Source: Nannochloropsis oceanica (Eukaryota > Sar > Eustigmatophyceae > Eustigmatales > Monodopsidaceae). Taken from it: a stretch of 64,000 nt of DNA. The translations under genes were made by a program, and so were the position numbers. Below are positions 1-10,100 of this stretch, piece after piece (within the stretch, counting starts at the first letter, position 1; the number at the start of each line of letters is the position of its first letter). Location of the stretch: the NCBI GenBank assembly GCA_004519485.1, contig CP038130.1:1116001-1180000 (forward strand). Reading direction: 5' to 3'. The notes under the pieces were generated by a model, which saw only the letters and a program-made list of their open reading frames with translations, searched no databases and was not told the origin of the DNA.

Positions 1-194
1 CGTCGGAAGAGATCCATCTTGAAACCAAGTCAGTCTTGGAAGACGCAGCGACAGCAGTGAATGTCCACCCTCTTTTCAATGTCTATATAGATGTGTCTCC
101 AAGGAATCCTATACCTTCCGCCCTCCTCAATAAATCTCAAAGCAGATCGATCCTCGTTGGCGTGCCAAGCGGGGGGGGAGGAGGGGAGGACAAA

Positions 195-1622
195 TCATAG
201 GGTTTCCCATCCCGCTTTTCCAAAGAAATGAAATTGTGCAACACCAGCAGCACAGGCCGCCCGCGCCGCCGCCATTCCTGGCCCCACAGGGAGGGTATGA
301 TCGTTCTGGAGCAGGTGGGGGATGACGTTGTACTTCAAGATCGACTCTCCGAGGCAGGGATGTTCGGCACAGTGGCCTTGGGCTTGCTCCGCCGTAGAGC
401 CGCAGAGGTAGCAGCTTCCACGTCCGTATGCAACTTCAGTCGATCCCCCAGCGTTTGCTTTCTTGTCCCTTCGTGCTGGCCGTATTCGAAATTGGCGGGC
501 TTGAGTGAGCAGGTGGATTCCACCTAGTTCAGTTTCACCACCAGACTGCAGCCCATTTCCGCTATACCCACACCGCAGAAGCCGCAGATGCTCATTGGCA
601 CGTCCGAAAGGAAAGCATGCCCAGCGATGTGGTGGCGCATGTTCTTCTGCGTCATCTCCGACAGGTCGAGCGACCCGCGGCATGGTTTGCAGGACACGAT
701 CTCGGTCCCCACCTCGCCCCCCCGGGCCTCCTTCCCTGACGCTTAGGGAACAAGCGGGATTTCCAAGTGCTTTCTAAACCCCTCACCAGCAACTAGCCGT
801 ACCTCGTCCCCTAAGAGGCCGAGCCGCTCCTACAGGTGGTCAAGGGGGATCTGCATGATTGCTTACGTGCTGTTTTCGCCCTCAATAACCACCATCTCGG
901 GCTTGAGCAGGCTCATGAAGTGACCACCCTTGAAGAGAAAGGCCTGCTTGGAAGTGTAATGCCCGCGCTCTAACTCCACCACACCCTCCTCTCCACCCGC
1001 CACCTACGCGATCGCCCGCATATGCACCGTCGTCTCCTCCGCTCGGAACAACTCCTCCCTCACGAACGGCAGCTGTCCCATCCTCTGCCCACGCGTCGCG
1101 GTACTGTCGGGGTCAGCGCCTGAGCAATGGAGCGCCTACCGTCTTGGGAAACAGAGGCGAAGCTCTTGATGTACGCGGCCGCGATATCGTCATTGTCCTC
1201 GTCCACTGATTCAATCACCGATCCGCCTGCCCTTGCTGATGCTCTCCCGCCACTTGCCGCCGCTGGCGCTGCCGGGGTCTCCAGCTGCGAGATGAATGAT
1301 GACTGGGGCTGATGATAGCACCGAAGAAGGAGGTGATGATGTGGACCTCCTCGGGCTTCTCCGCCTTGTGCTGCTTGCTCTGAGAGTGGCCAGTCAGCAC
1401 GCCGCATGCCGTTGTGTTGACGCCCTTCTTGTTCGCCCAATCCAACTCATACCGCAAAAACACGCGGCCGCAGCCCTGGCACTCGAGGCCGCCGCGATTG
1501 GTCGCCACAAGGTTGTCCTGCAGCCTCCTTGAGTCGCCCTTCCCGATTGTGGTAAGGTTCCATGGACTTGACTCGGGAGGGCTGGAATTCGCCGATGATG
1601 ATGTGGATGAAGAAGAGGCCAT
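195..1622 (-). pseudogene. decayed zinc-finger-like coding relic
   Basis: Coding-like stretches follow one another on the minus strand in more than one frame. The first begins at an ATG at 1622 with a Ser-rich leader, then CQGCGRVFLRYELDW and a GHSQSKQHK stretch. Later pieces contain an acidic IESVDEDNDDIAAAYIKSF segment, a SLLKPEMVVIEGEN segment, and near 540-700 a Cys/His-rich part (CKPCRGSLD, HHIAGHAF, CGFCG) that looks like metal binding. No piece is a complete gene, and there are several interruptions between 195 and 1622. I do not recognise the family. The paired CxxC and HxxGH groups suggest a nucleic-acid-binding protein, possibly from a mobile element or a lost host gene. Sequencing error or unrecognised introns could explain part of the pattern. 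Confidence is for a coding relic, not for a function. Confidence 0.4.
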
Positions 1623-2604
1623 TCGCTTGTCCGCCACACGCTCAACAAAATGCCCTGTATATGAGGATGTTATGGTGTTACGAGTACATCGATCATATCG
1701 CCCTGTATCGTGAGATATAGGGCAGAGTTTGTATAGTATAGGGCAGAGTTTGTATAGTATAGTATATATCCAGTATCCGAGTATCCGCGATTCATTCCGG
1801 CCCTTGATGTTGGTTCGTGCCTTTCGATGATCCAGCAATGGCATTTCCTCTCTCTTATCACCCGACTTATGGATACAACACCCACACTCACACCTAGGCG
1901 GGAGAAGTCCTGGTCCAACACCAAGCAGTGGACGACGGGGCCTCATTTCAGCTTCTCTTAATCCCTCTACGAAGCGGTGAAGCAAACGATCGCAGACGCC
2001 GTCATCACACATCATTTGATATAGAAGCTTCCACGATCCCCTCCACTGCCGCCACCACACCCGAAGGTCACAATCAACGAGCATTGAGCATGCGCCGCTC
2101 CCTTTCCGAGACGAGCATTGCAGTGCTTTTCCGGCTCGAGCGTCTCCAGGTACGTTTATTCCCCTGAACTTAAGTGGAAGGGGTATCCGGGGTCCGTTTG
2201 ATTTTAGGACCTGTCTGTACGTCACAGGTCGTGTATACACAGGATAAAGTACATACCGTGCATGACTGTGGGCACATCGCTTCACTCACAAGGAAGGGAA
2301 CATGGACACCAACTTGGAAACATTCTGAAGATTTTTCCATGAGCAATTTGGCTGCTATCATGGCCCTCTTTAAATGCCCTCCCACAACTCTGAGCTCGGT
2401 TCAGTTGTCCCTTCCTTTTTGCATGCGATCCAATGTGAAAGGAACGGCACATTTAGATGCCTTTGGAAAAGATCCATTCATCATGTATACGCCTTTTATC
2501 GGTTCCCTCCCTCAATTTACACGTTTCATTATTCATATATCCACTCTTTGACACATTATAATAGTATATAGATATATTCACTCTCCTTTGACACACATTG
2601 ATAA
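1623..2604. other. intergenic, upstream of the HERC gene
   Basis: No gene is supported here apart from the 21-bp repeat. The last 120 bases before the HERC start are AT-rich (2530-2600), with two copies of a CACTCT...TTTGACACA phrase near 2540 and 2578. That fits a promoter or 5' UTR, but no defined TATA element is certain. Confidence 0.4.
1718..1763. repeat. 21-bp tandem repeat, two copies
   Basis: The unit GGGCAGAGTTTGTATAGTAT starts at 1720 and again at 1741, giving a 21-bp period, followed by an AT-rich tail of alternating TATA. It sits just upstream of the minus-strand relic, so it may be a leftover of its promoter or a random minisatellite. Confidence 0.7.
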
Positions 2605-5600
2605 ATGTCCCAGGTTGAGCTGGATTCTATCGCACAGCAAGTCGCCGAGATTGAGACGGCCGTCCTGAACCGGCGGGCAACGGTGGCCCCTGCCTCCGTC
2701 CTCGAAGGACTTGACGCCCTTTCGGGTAATTTACGAAGCATCGCTGCCCAGACAGACGCGCATTCACATGACCACACTCAAAGCGGACAAGGGGAAGCGC
2801 TGGCTTTGGGACAGCGGATTCAAAGCACGGCCCAGGCAGTGGGTGAAAGGATAGCACAGATGAGGAACGAATTAAATTCAGCGACTAGTGGGAGTGAAAG
2901 AGGGGAGGAGGAAGGAGAGGGGGAGCCGGTCATCTCGCGGCAGGTAGCTGTGAATGGCGTGCGGGGAAGTGGACCATTACCAATTCCGACTTTGGTCAAT
3001 GGTCCTGCTCTAGCTCTCAATCCGGTGTTATATTCCTCCTCCTTGACGCTACCACAGCCGGGATTGCGCGTGCAACCATATAACGGGAGTTGCACCAGTG
3101 CTACAGGGATAGAAAGGATGGACACGGCCACTAGCAGCGAGGGGAGCATAAGCAGCTGCAGTTTTCAGCACAGTAACAGTCTCAGCAGCAATGGAGAAGG
3201 AGGAGCAATCATGCCTTCGGATACGGTGCTTTACTCGTGGGGCAGGACGGATTTGGGGGCTTCGTTCCAAGAAGTCATTCCTACTCCCTCTGTGGTGAGA
3301 GGAGAAGGAGGAAGCGAAGGAGGAGGAGTAGGAGTAGGAGGAGGAAGAGGAGGAGGAGGAGGAGGAGGAGGAGGAGGAGGAGGAGGAGGAGGAGGAGGAG
3401 GAAACATCAGTAAGAGCAACAGCATCGTGCCGACACCTCCCCTGCTTAAACCCACCAAGAGCAAATATGGGAAGAAGAACGTGGCTAACCTGTGCAGCAC
3501 CCTCTATCACACCGTCGCGGTGACCACTACAGGGGAGGTGTATGGATGTGGTGTGAATGAAGACGGACAGGTCTCACCCGACAAGGAAGACCAATACCTG
3601 TGGGCTCCAGTGTTGGTCGAACGTTTGTTAAGCCAGCGCGTGATTCAAGTCAGTTGTGGAGAGAACCATACAGCGTGCCTAACGTCCTCGGGGGCGGTTC
3701 TTTCCTTTGGAAACAACGAGGTGGGCCAGCTGGGGCATAGCGCGGGAGCAACAACGACAGGAGAAATAGTAAGAAGCAGTAGAGGCAGCAGGAGGGTGGA
3801 GCCTCGGACAGTGGTAGGGCTGGGAGGGAAGTTAATCAAGCAGATCGCATGCGGATATTTGTTTACCGTAATGCTGTCGTCAGAGGGAGAGGTGTTCTCG
3901 TGCGGGGTTGGGGGATGCGTTGGAGGCCAGGATGGGAAAGATCGTTTTCAAGCAGAGAGGGTGGATGCGTTGATGTTTGTACCTGTGGCCTGTGTGGCGA
4001 CGGGAGCTTCGCACACCCTGGCCATCACAGTAACGGGAAACGTGTGGTCGTGGGGACAAAATCGGCACGGGCAGGCTGGAGGGGGGGAAGAGACAGCAGT
4101 GCAAGAACCGCGGCAGGTGGTCGGGTTATCTCGAGTGAGAAGCGCGGCGTGTGGAAGTGCGCATTCGATGTTCTTGGTGGAGGGAGGGGCAGTCTGGGGA
4201 TGTGGGAAGAATCATCGAGGGCAACTAGGACTGCCCCCTTGTCCGTCGGTGTCGCCAGTGCCGGGGGAGGAAGAGCTGGGAGGGGGTGGTACAGTATCGC
4301 CGTATCGTGCACCGGTCTTGGTGTCGCAGCTGAATGGGTTGGAGGTCTGTATGCTAGCGTGTGGCGATGCTCACACACTCGCCTTGACGAAAAGCGGACA
4401 AGTCTGGTCGATGGGAGCTAATAGCAGCGGGCAGCTCGGAACGGGCGCCTCTGCTACCAATGCCGAGCCCTCCATCCATCCCTCCTCCTCCTCCTGGCGA
4501 GCGACGGAAGTGCAGGGTCTGCAAACGGCGCATGTCTTTATGGTGGCAGCTGGAGGAGAGCAGAGTTTCGCCTTGGGCCTTGGATCCGGAGCAGCAGCGA
4601 CTGCTACAGCAGCGACAGCAACACCAAAGACAATAACCGGAACCGCTGTACCAACAACAGCAGCAACGCCTGGTCTCTCACTGGATGAAAGCACTTTAGA
4701 CTTGATCCGCAAGTTCAGTGTCATCAAGCCCGCCACCTCCTTCCTTACCACCGCCCAGCTCCTAACCCTTATCCAACAAGCCGCATCAACGCACCAACCT
4801 GACTTTTTAGAACGCACACTGTTTGACATTTTCTCTTCTCCCTCCCTTCTCAATGGCAGCTTTCTCTCCGTAGCCCATTCTTCCTCCCTCACCGCCAAGA
4901 GCAGTACCAGCAGAAGTTGCAGCACCAGCACTCTCTCCGGTCTTGATGTCCAAGGACTTGAATCCATTTACGTCGCTGTGATGAAACTCAACCACACGCC
5001 CCTCCTCTCCCGTCTCATGCACGCCTTCTCCACCGCCCTGGATCATCTCCTCCCCGTCGCAAAATCCCTCTATGATCCAGACTCCCTCCGTTGCCTCCTT
5101 GCCTACTGGCAATGTCCGTTGAACAGCAATACTTCCCTCTCCAGAGACACCGTCCTTAAACTCTGCGAAGCCATCGTCTCACTTCCTGGTGATGGCCGTG
5201 TCCAGCTCTTTGCTTGGGCGCGTGCTGATTATCCCCCGCACTTATTTGCCACTCGCTTGCTTCGTCCTTTGCATTCACACCTCGAATACCACCTTAAAGT
5301 AAATTTCGGGAAGGGACGGGCTGTGCCTATGTTGGCAGTAATAATGAATTATTTGTACGCGGCAAACGAGAGGATACGGGAAGACGGTCGGGAGATTGAT
5401 GACTTGGACGAGGGAGGGAGGGAGGAAGGGAAACGGCTGATCCCAGCCGAACAGTTCGCGAATGCTGCGGTGTCGGCGTTGTCGGTAGAGTCACTCTTGC
5501 ATGACCTAGGGACCTGGAAAGCTTTGAAGGAGGAAAATAAGAACAACATCAACAAGAATGTTTTCGCCTTCTGCAGATTCCCTTTCCTCTTGAGTGCCGA

Positions 5601-6801
5601 GGCAAAACAGAGGCTGCTGCACGGAGAGGCGGCGTTGGGGCAACAGCAGGCGGCCCAAAGGGATCTGATGCGGCAAATGTTTAGTGGGGGTCCAGTGAGT
5701 CCTTTTTTGGTGTTGAGAGTGGATAGGGCAAGATTGTTGGAAAGCACGCTGGCGCAGATCGGTGTGTGTGATGCAATGATGCTGAAGAAACAGCTTAAGG
5801 TCTCGTTTGTGGGAGAAGAGGGGGTAGACGAAGGTGGGGTGAAAAAGGAGTTTTTCCAGTTGTTGTGCGCCCAATTGTTTGACTTTACGTATGGCATGTT
5901 TCGGAGCACAGAGAGCGGGAGGGAGGTGTGGTTTAGCCCCTCCCATGGCCCAAGTTTTGGTTCGGATGACTCGCAGGAGTATCAGTTGGTGGGGGTACTG
6001 GTGGGCCTCGCCATTTATAATTCTGTGCTTCTTGATTTGCATTTCCCCCTGGTGGCGTACAAGAAGCTTTTGGGGCTCCCTGTGGGTTTTGCGGATTTGA
6101 AGGAGTTGGACGCAGAGATGGGGGAGGGGTTACGGAAGCTGTTGGAGTGGGAAGAGGAGGGAGGAAGGGAGGGAGGATGCGGAGGAGGAAAGGTGGAGGA
6201 TGTTTTTGGGTTGTGCTTTGAAGTGGACTGGATGGAATTTGGGGAGGTGAGGAGACATGAGTTGATTGAGGGGGGGAGGGAGATAGAGGTGACCGCCGCG
6301 AATCGACGGGACTATGTGCGGTTGTACGTGGAGTGGGTTTTGGACGGGTCAATCAGAAAGAGCTTCATGGACTTCAAGAGTGGCTTTGACAAGGTGATGG
6401 GGGGAAGTTCGATAAGTCTTTTGAAGCCAGAGGAGCTGATGTTGCTAGTGTGTGGGACGCCGCATATGAATTTAAGGGAGTTGGAGGCGGTGGCGAGATA
6501 TGAGGGGGGCTATGATAAAAGCTCGAATGTAATCCAGTGGTTCTGGGCGGTGGTCCACGAGATGGACCTAACGTCTCAGAGGCAACTTTTGATGTTTGTG
6601 ACGGGAAGCGCCAAGGCTCCTATCGGGGGATTGGGGAAGCTGTCGTTGCTGATACAGCGGGCGGGGCCAGAATCGGACCATTTGCCAACGGCGCATACGT
6701 GTTTCAACGTGCTGCTGATGCCGGAGTATGGAAGCAAGGAGAAGTTGAAAGAGAGGTTGATGAAGGCGATCTCGGAGTGTCGGGGTTTTGGGTTGCAGTA
6801 G
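2605..6801 (+). CDS. HERC-type E3 ubiquitin ligase (RCC1 repeats + HECT)
   Basis: An uninterrupted 1398-residue frame. HECT ligases take ubiquitin from an E2 onto a catalytic cysteine and pass it to a substrate. Order of parts: a low-complexity N-terminus with a poly-Gly run at about residues 232-266 (encoded by a GGA repeat); RCC1-type propeller repeats from about 290 to 690, recognisable by repeated W/G phrases such as VWSWGQNRHGQAGGG and VWSMGANSSGQLG; a middle region with FSSPSLLNGSFLS, as in HERC4-like proteins; and a C-terminal HECT domain from about 1030. The catalytic Cys is residue 1366 (codon 6700-6702) in LPTAHTCFNVLL, 33 residues from the end, as in the family. EGVDEGGVKKEFF, the classical HECT core phrase, is intact. 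The small-HERC architecture (one RCC1 block plus HECT) fits HERC3/4-like proteins. It is convergent with TAF1 downstream. Confidence 0.93.
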   Translation: MSQVELDSIAQQVAEIETAVLNRRATVAPASVLEGLDALSGNLRSIAAQTDAHSHDHTQSGQGEALALGQRIQSTAQAVGERIAQMRNELNSATSGSERGEEEGEGEPVISRQVAVNGVRGSGPLPIPTLVNGPALALNPVLYSSSLTLPQPGLRVQPYNGSCTSATGIERMDTATSSEGSISSCSFQHSNSLSSNGEGGAIMPSDTVLYSWGRTDLGASFQEVIPTPSVVRGEGGSEGGGVGVGGGRGGGGGGGGGGGGGGGGGGNISKSNSIVPTPPLLKPTKSKYGKKNVANLCSTLYHTVAVTTTGEVYGCGVNEDGQVSPDKEDQYLWAPVLVERLLSQRVIQVSCGENHTACLTSSGAVLSFGNNEVGQLGHSAGATTTGEIVRSSRGSRRVEPRTVVGLGGKLIKQIACGYLFTVMLSSEGEVFSCGVGGCVGGQDGKDRFQAERVDALMFVPVACVATGASHTLAITVTGNVWSWGQNRHGQAGGGEETAVQEPRQVVGLSRVRSAACGSAHSMFLVEGGAVWGCGKNHRGQLGLPPCPSVSPVPGEEELGGGGTVSPYRAPVLVSQLNGLEVCMLACGDAHTLALTKSGQVWSMGANSSGQLGTGASATNAEPSIHPSSSSWRATEVQGLQTAHVFMVAAGGEQSFALGLGSGAAATATAATATPKTITGTAVPTTAATPGLSLDESTLDLIRKFSVIKPATSFLTTAQLLTLIQQAASTHQPDFLERTLFDIFSSPSLLNGSFLSVAHSSSLTAKSSTSRSCSTSTLSGLDVQGLESIYVAVMKLNHTPLLSRLMHAFSTALDHLLPVAKSLYDPDSLRCLLAYWQCPLNSNTSLSRDTVLKLCEAIVSLPGDGRVQLFAWARADYPPHLFATRLLRPLHSHLEYHLKVNFGKGRAVPMLAVIMNYLYAANERIREDGREIDDLDEGGREEGKRLIPAEQFANAAVSALSVESLLHDLGTWKALKEENKNNINKNVFAFCRFPFLLSAEAKQRLLHGEAALGQQQAAQRDLMRQMFSGGPVSPFLVLRVDRARLLESTLAQIGVCDAMMLKKQLKVSFVGEEGVDEGGVKKEFFQLLCAQLFDFTYGMFRSTESGREVWFSPSHGPSFGSDDSQEYQLVGVLVGLAIYNSVLLDLHFPLVAYKKLLGLPVGFADLKELDAEMGEGLRKLLEWEEEGGREGGCGGGKVEDVFGLCFEVDWMEFGEVRRHELIEGGREIEVTAANRRDYVRLYVEWVLDGSIRKSFMDFKSGFDKVMGGSSISLLKPEELMLLVCGTPHMNLRELEAVARYEGGYDKSSNVIQWFWAVVHEMDLTSQRQLLMFVTGSAKAPIGGLGKLSLLIQRAGPESDHLPTAHTCFNVLLMPEYGSKEKLKERLMKAISECRGFGLQ
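3300..3402 (+). repeat. (GGA)n microsatellite coding poly-Gly
   Basis: A nearly pure GGA triplet run inside the HERC reading frame, read as about 30 glycines with a few Val and Arg. Being a multiple of three, it keeps the frame. It precedes the propeller and is probably a flexible linker that varies in length between strains. Confidence 0.9.
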
Positions 6802-7135
6802 GGAGGTATGGTAGAAAGAGGGGGGTATTAGGGAGTGTATATTAGGTTCGACATGAGGAGAGAGATAGACTCAGCAGCTGCACGCAGCTAATTTCTATAG
6901 TAATACAAACTAGTTCCTGTTACACGCCTTAATCAATGTGTTGTCTTTTTTGATTGCTTCCGGGGGCTTTCGAGACCCCCAAGCACAATCTTACTCGCTT
7001 CCATTTTGCTAACCACCCTTTCTTCCTACTGTCTATATGTACATCGCGTTGTTTTTCTTTGTCTCTCTTTTAACTCATTCTACTTCACCACCACATTTCA
7101 AATCCCGTCAAGTGACATCCTTCCCTCCCTTCCTT
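6802..7135. other. convergent 3' intergenic, HERC/TAF1
   Basis: This 334-base gap lies between two stop codons and must hold both 3' UTRs. At 6962-6980 a GGGGG...CCCCC inverted repeat with a nine-base loop (GGGGGCTTTCGAGACCCCC) could form a short hairpin between the genes. No other feature is seen. Confidence 0.5.
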
Positions 7136-10100
7136 CTAAAGCTGGTCAACCTGCAATACCTCCTCCTCCCCACTATCCGAATCCTCACCAGCAGCCATGC
7201 CCGGCATAGAGATGAACGGTCCTCCTCCTCCACCCCCTTCTCCTGCTGCTCCTCCTGCTCCCACGCCGCTCATCCCGTCGTCCTCCGCAAAAATCAATGG
7301 TTGTTGGTCCATCATCATCCCTCCTCCCTCCAATCCTCCCCCTCCTCTTCCTCCTCCACGTGCGGGCGACAGTGGTCCTAACAACACAGGAGGCGCCGCC
7401 TGACCCTGATCCCCTTCCCCACCATCCCCCACAACAGCAGAAGCAGTTGCTGCACGAGCCGCGTGCTTACTTCCCCTTCCCCTTCCCCGTCCCCTCCCTC
7501 GTCCTCCACCCCTCCCCCCGCCTCGTCCTCCCTCCTTCCTCCTCTTCTTTAATGACAAGGCATTCTTCGCCTGAATTTCCATCTCCAAATTTGCCATCAT
7601 CCCCTCCTCCAACCGTCCTACCCCTCCAATCACTTCAGCCTGCACCGCCCTCGCATACTCCACCAACAACCCCCCCCCTCCCTCTCGCCCGCTCTCCGCC
7701 TCCGTCTCTCTCAAGATTAGGGAAAAGTCATCCAACAGCTCCTGTCTACTCTCGTAGCGGTAGTCTGTAATCTTCTTTTTCACCCTCTCGAGGTCCATGC
7801 CCCGCCCCTTCAACCGTTTGAAAGGCTTTGCATACGGCTTGGGCTCCACCTCGCTGTAAATCATGTCAAACTGCAGATTCAACAACAGATGCGGCTTCTT
7901 CTGCGTCCCCCTCCCTCCACCCAGCCCGCCCCCTCCCCCTCCTCCTCCTCCTACGCCTCCTTCCTCCCCCTCCCTCCCAGTGAAATATTGCTTGGAATAC
8001 AGCTTCTTGGCCTCCTCATCCGCAGCTTTCTTCTTCTTCTTCTTCAGTTCCTTGTGCTCAGTGGCCATCTTCTTAAGGGAAGACAGATTGATGGTCACTC
8101 GAGCCTTCTCCCTCTTCCTCTTCTTAACCTTCCCCTCTTCTCTCTCTCTCTGCTGCTCTCGCTGCAACATCATCGCCTCTCCCCCCCCCGCCACCGACAG
8201 AACCAGCTTATTCCCTCCATACTCCCCCCTCCCCATCTCCCCGGACTCCCTCGCCGCCTCCCTCCTCATGGCCCGTCGGGCCTCCCTTCTCAATTTCTGG
8301 AGCTGTTCCGCCTGCTCCCTCCTGACCCGATCCACCTCCTCCACGCCAAAAAGGAACTCCACACGATATCTCTCCGTCCCGTCGACATCCACCTCCTTGA
8401 TCAGCCTCTTGACAACCTTCCGTGGCCGTTGCCACGACGGCACCGCCACCCCCGCCATCAACGCCTGCTGCTGTCGCGCAATTTCTGCCTCCTGCCTCTG
8501 CTCCGCTAACATCCTCGCACGCGCTGCCAGCTCTCTCTGCACCAACAACGCATCTGCCTCCGTCTCTCTCTCTACTCCTCCTCCTGCTCCCCCTCTTCCA
8601 CCCATACCAAACCCAACCCCCCCCCCTCCCTCCTTCCCCTCCCCACCTCCCTTCCCTCCCCTACCTCCCCCCCCGAACTCATCATCCAAATCAAGCTCTA
8701 TCCCCTCTCTACCCTCCTCGTCCCCAAAACACCCACTCTCGTCCGTTAAGGCATTCAACTGCTTATTCCAAATGCGGTTACATGCAGAGACATACTCCTG
8801 CACACCCGCCCTTGTGCCCCCTCCCTCCTTCCCTCCTTCCCCCGCATCCACATCCAAAATCGCCTGCACCCTCAGCTTTTTCGGCGCCCGCGTCAAGGCC
8901 ATGATCTCGTCCAGCTCCATCTCGTACCCTGCTGTGGACAACCGCATCTGGGCCACCCTTCTCAGTTGTGGCACGGACCACACAAACCCCAAAATCTTGT
9001 TCATCATCGCCACCCCCATTTTAAACGGAGGCGTATCCCCAACTATCTCCCTTAGGCCCTCGTCCAGCAACGGTAATACCTCCTTGAAGCTCCTGCCTCC
9101 CTCTCGATGATGCCGTGGCAAAAACGAGAAACCCTCCCCAATCCCACTGGGATCCCCCAGGCCCGTTAATTTGAACATCCCTCCATACCTCTTCTCAACG
9201 GCGATGCTCAAATAATAATGAGTCACCGACCAGGGGCACAGCTGCAGTTCATCCAACAGAAAGGCGCCCACGGCAATCAACTGCCTCACTTCATCGTACA
9301 GACCCTGCAGTTTCTCACTCACCTCTTCCGCCTCCACCCCCCTCTCCCCTCCCCTTAGCAGTTCCGAGCTTCTTCGCGCCTTTTCTGCTCGCGCCTGCCT
9401 GTCCCTCAACAGGCATTGTAAATTCCTCGCCAGAATCGGCTCAATCCTGGCCGGGGCAAACGACCCCACCTTTCCCACCACTTCAATCCCTTCATCCACC
9501 AACCGCCGCACCCCGCTGCACATACTCTCAAACACGCACACCTCCTCCGGATTCACCTCCCTAAGCACCTCGTCCACGTTCACCTCTGAATTCAAAACCC
9601 AATGGTTTTGAAGATGCTTCTCCTGCAACTCGTGCGCCAACCCCCTTAACTGCTGTAGTACCAGGGCCGCAATCTCCCTCTCTTTATCTCTCCCTTGTCC
9701 TGGCTCCGGCAAAAATTCCGTCAACCCGTCAAAAAGTCTCACCAAATCAATGACACTCACCCTTTTATCCTCCCCCCCTCCTTCCTTCCCTCCGTGCAGC
9801 CTCACCACCAACCCCAGACGAATCAGCTTATCCCTCAACTCCTTAAACCGCCCATCATCGGGATCATACACCTCCTTTTCTGGCTCCATTTGTCCAGAAA
9901 GGAAAATTCGCGGGATTTCCCTCACTGCATAACACTCACTTTCCCCCAACTCCTCCCCAGACGGTGGCTCCCGCACGTACTTGGCAGTCGTTCTCACCAT
10001 AAGGAAATCGGTCGACTTGGGCTTGTGCTCAAACAAAGGGCATTTGTAAAGGTTGTTGAAAAGGGCGAGTTGGCGCATGCCATCTTCTATCTGCCCGAGG

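Noticed and set aside
6962-6980. Rho-independent terminator
   Set aside because: The hairpin is real, but the window is eukaryotic and no U tract follows in the transcript sense.
7863-9110. Plus-strand open frame of 415 codons
   Set aside because: It lies antisense to TAF1 in its conserved domain and reads as Pro/Ser low complexity; it is a shadow of the GC-rich real gene.
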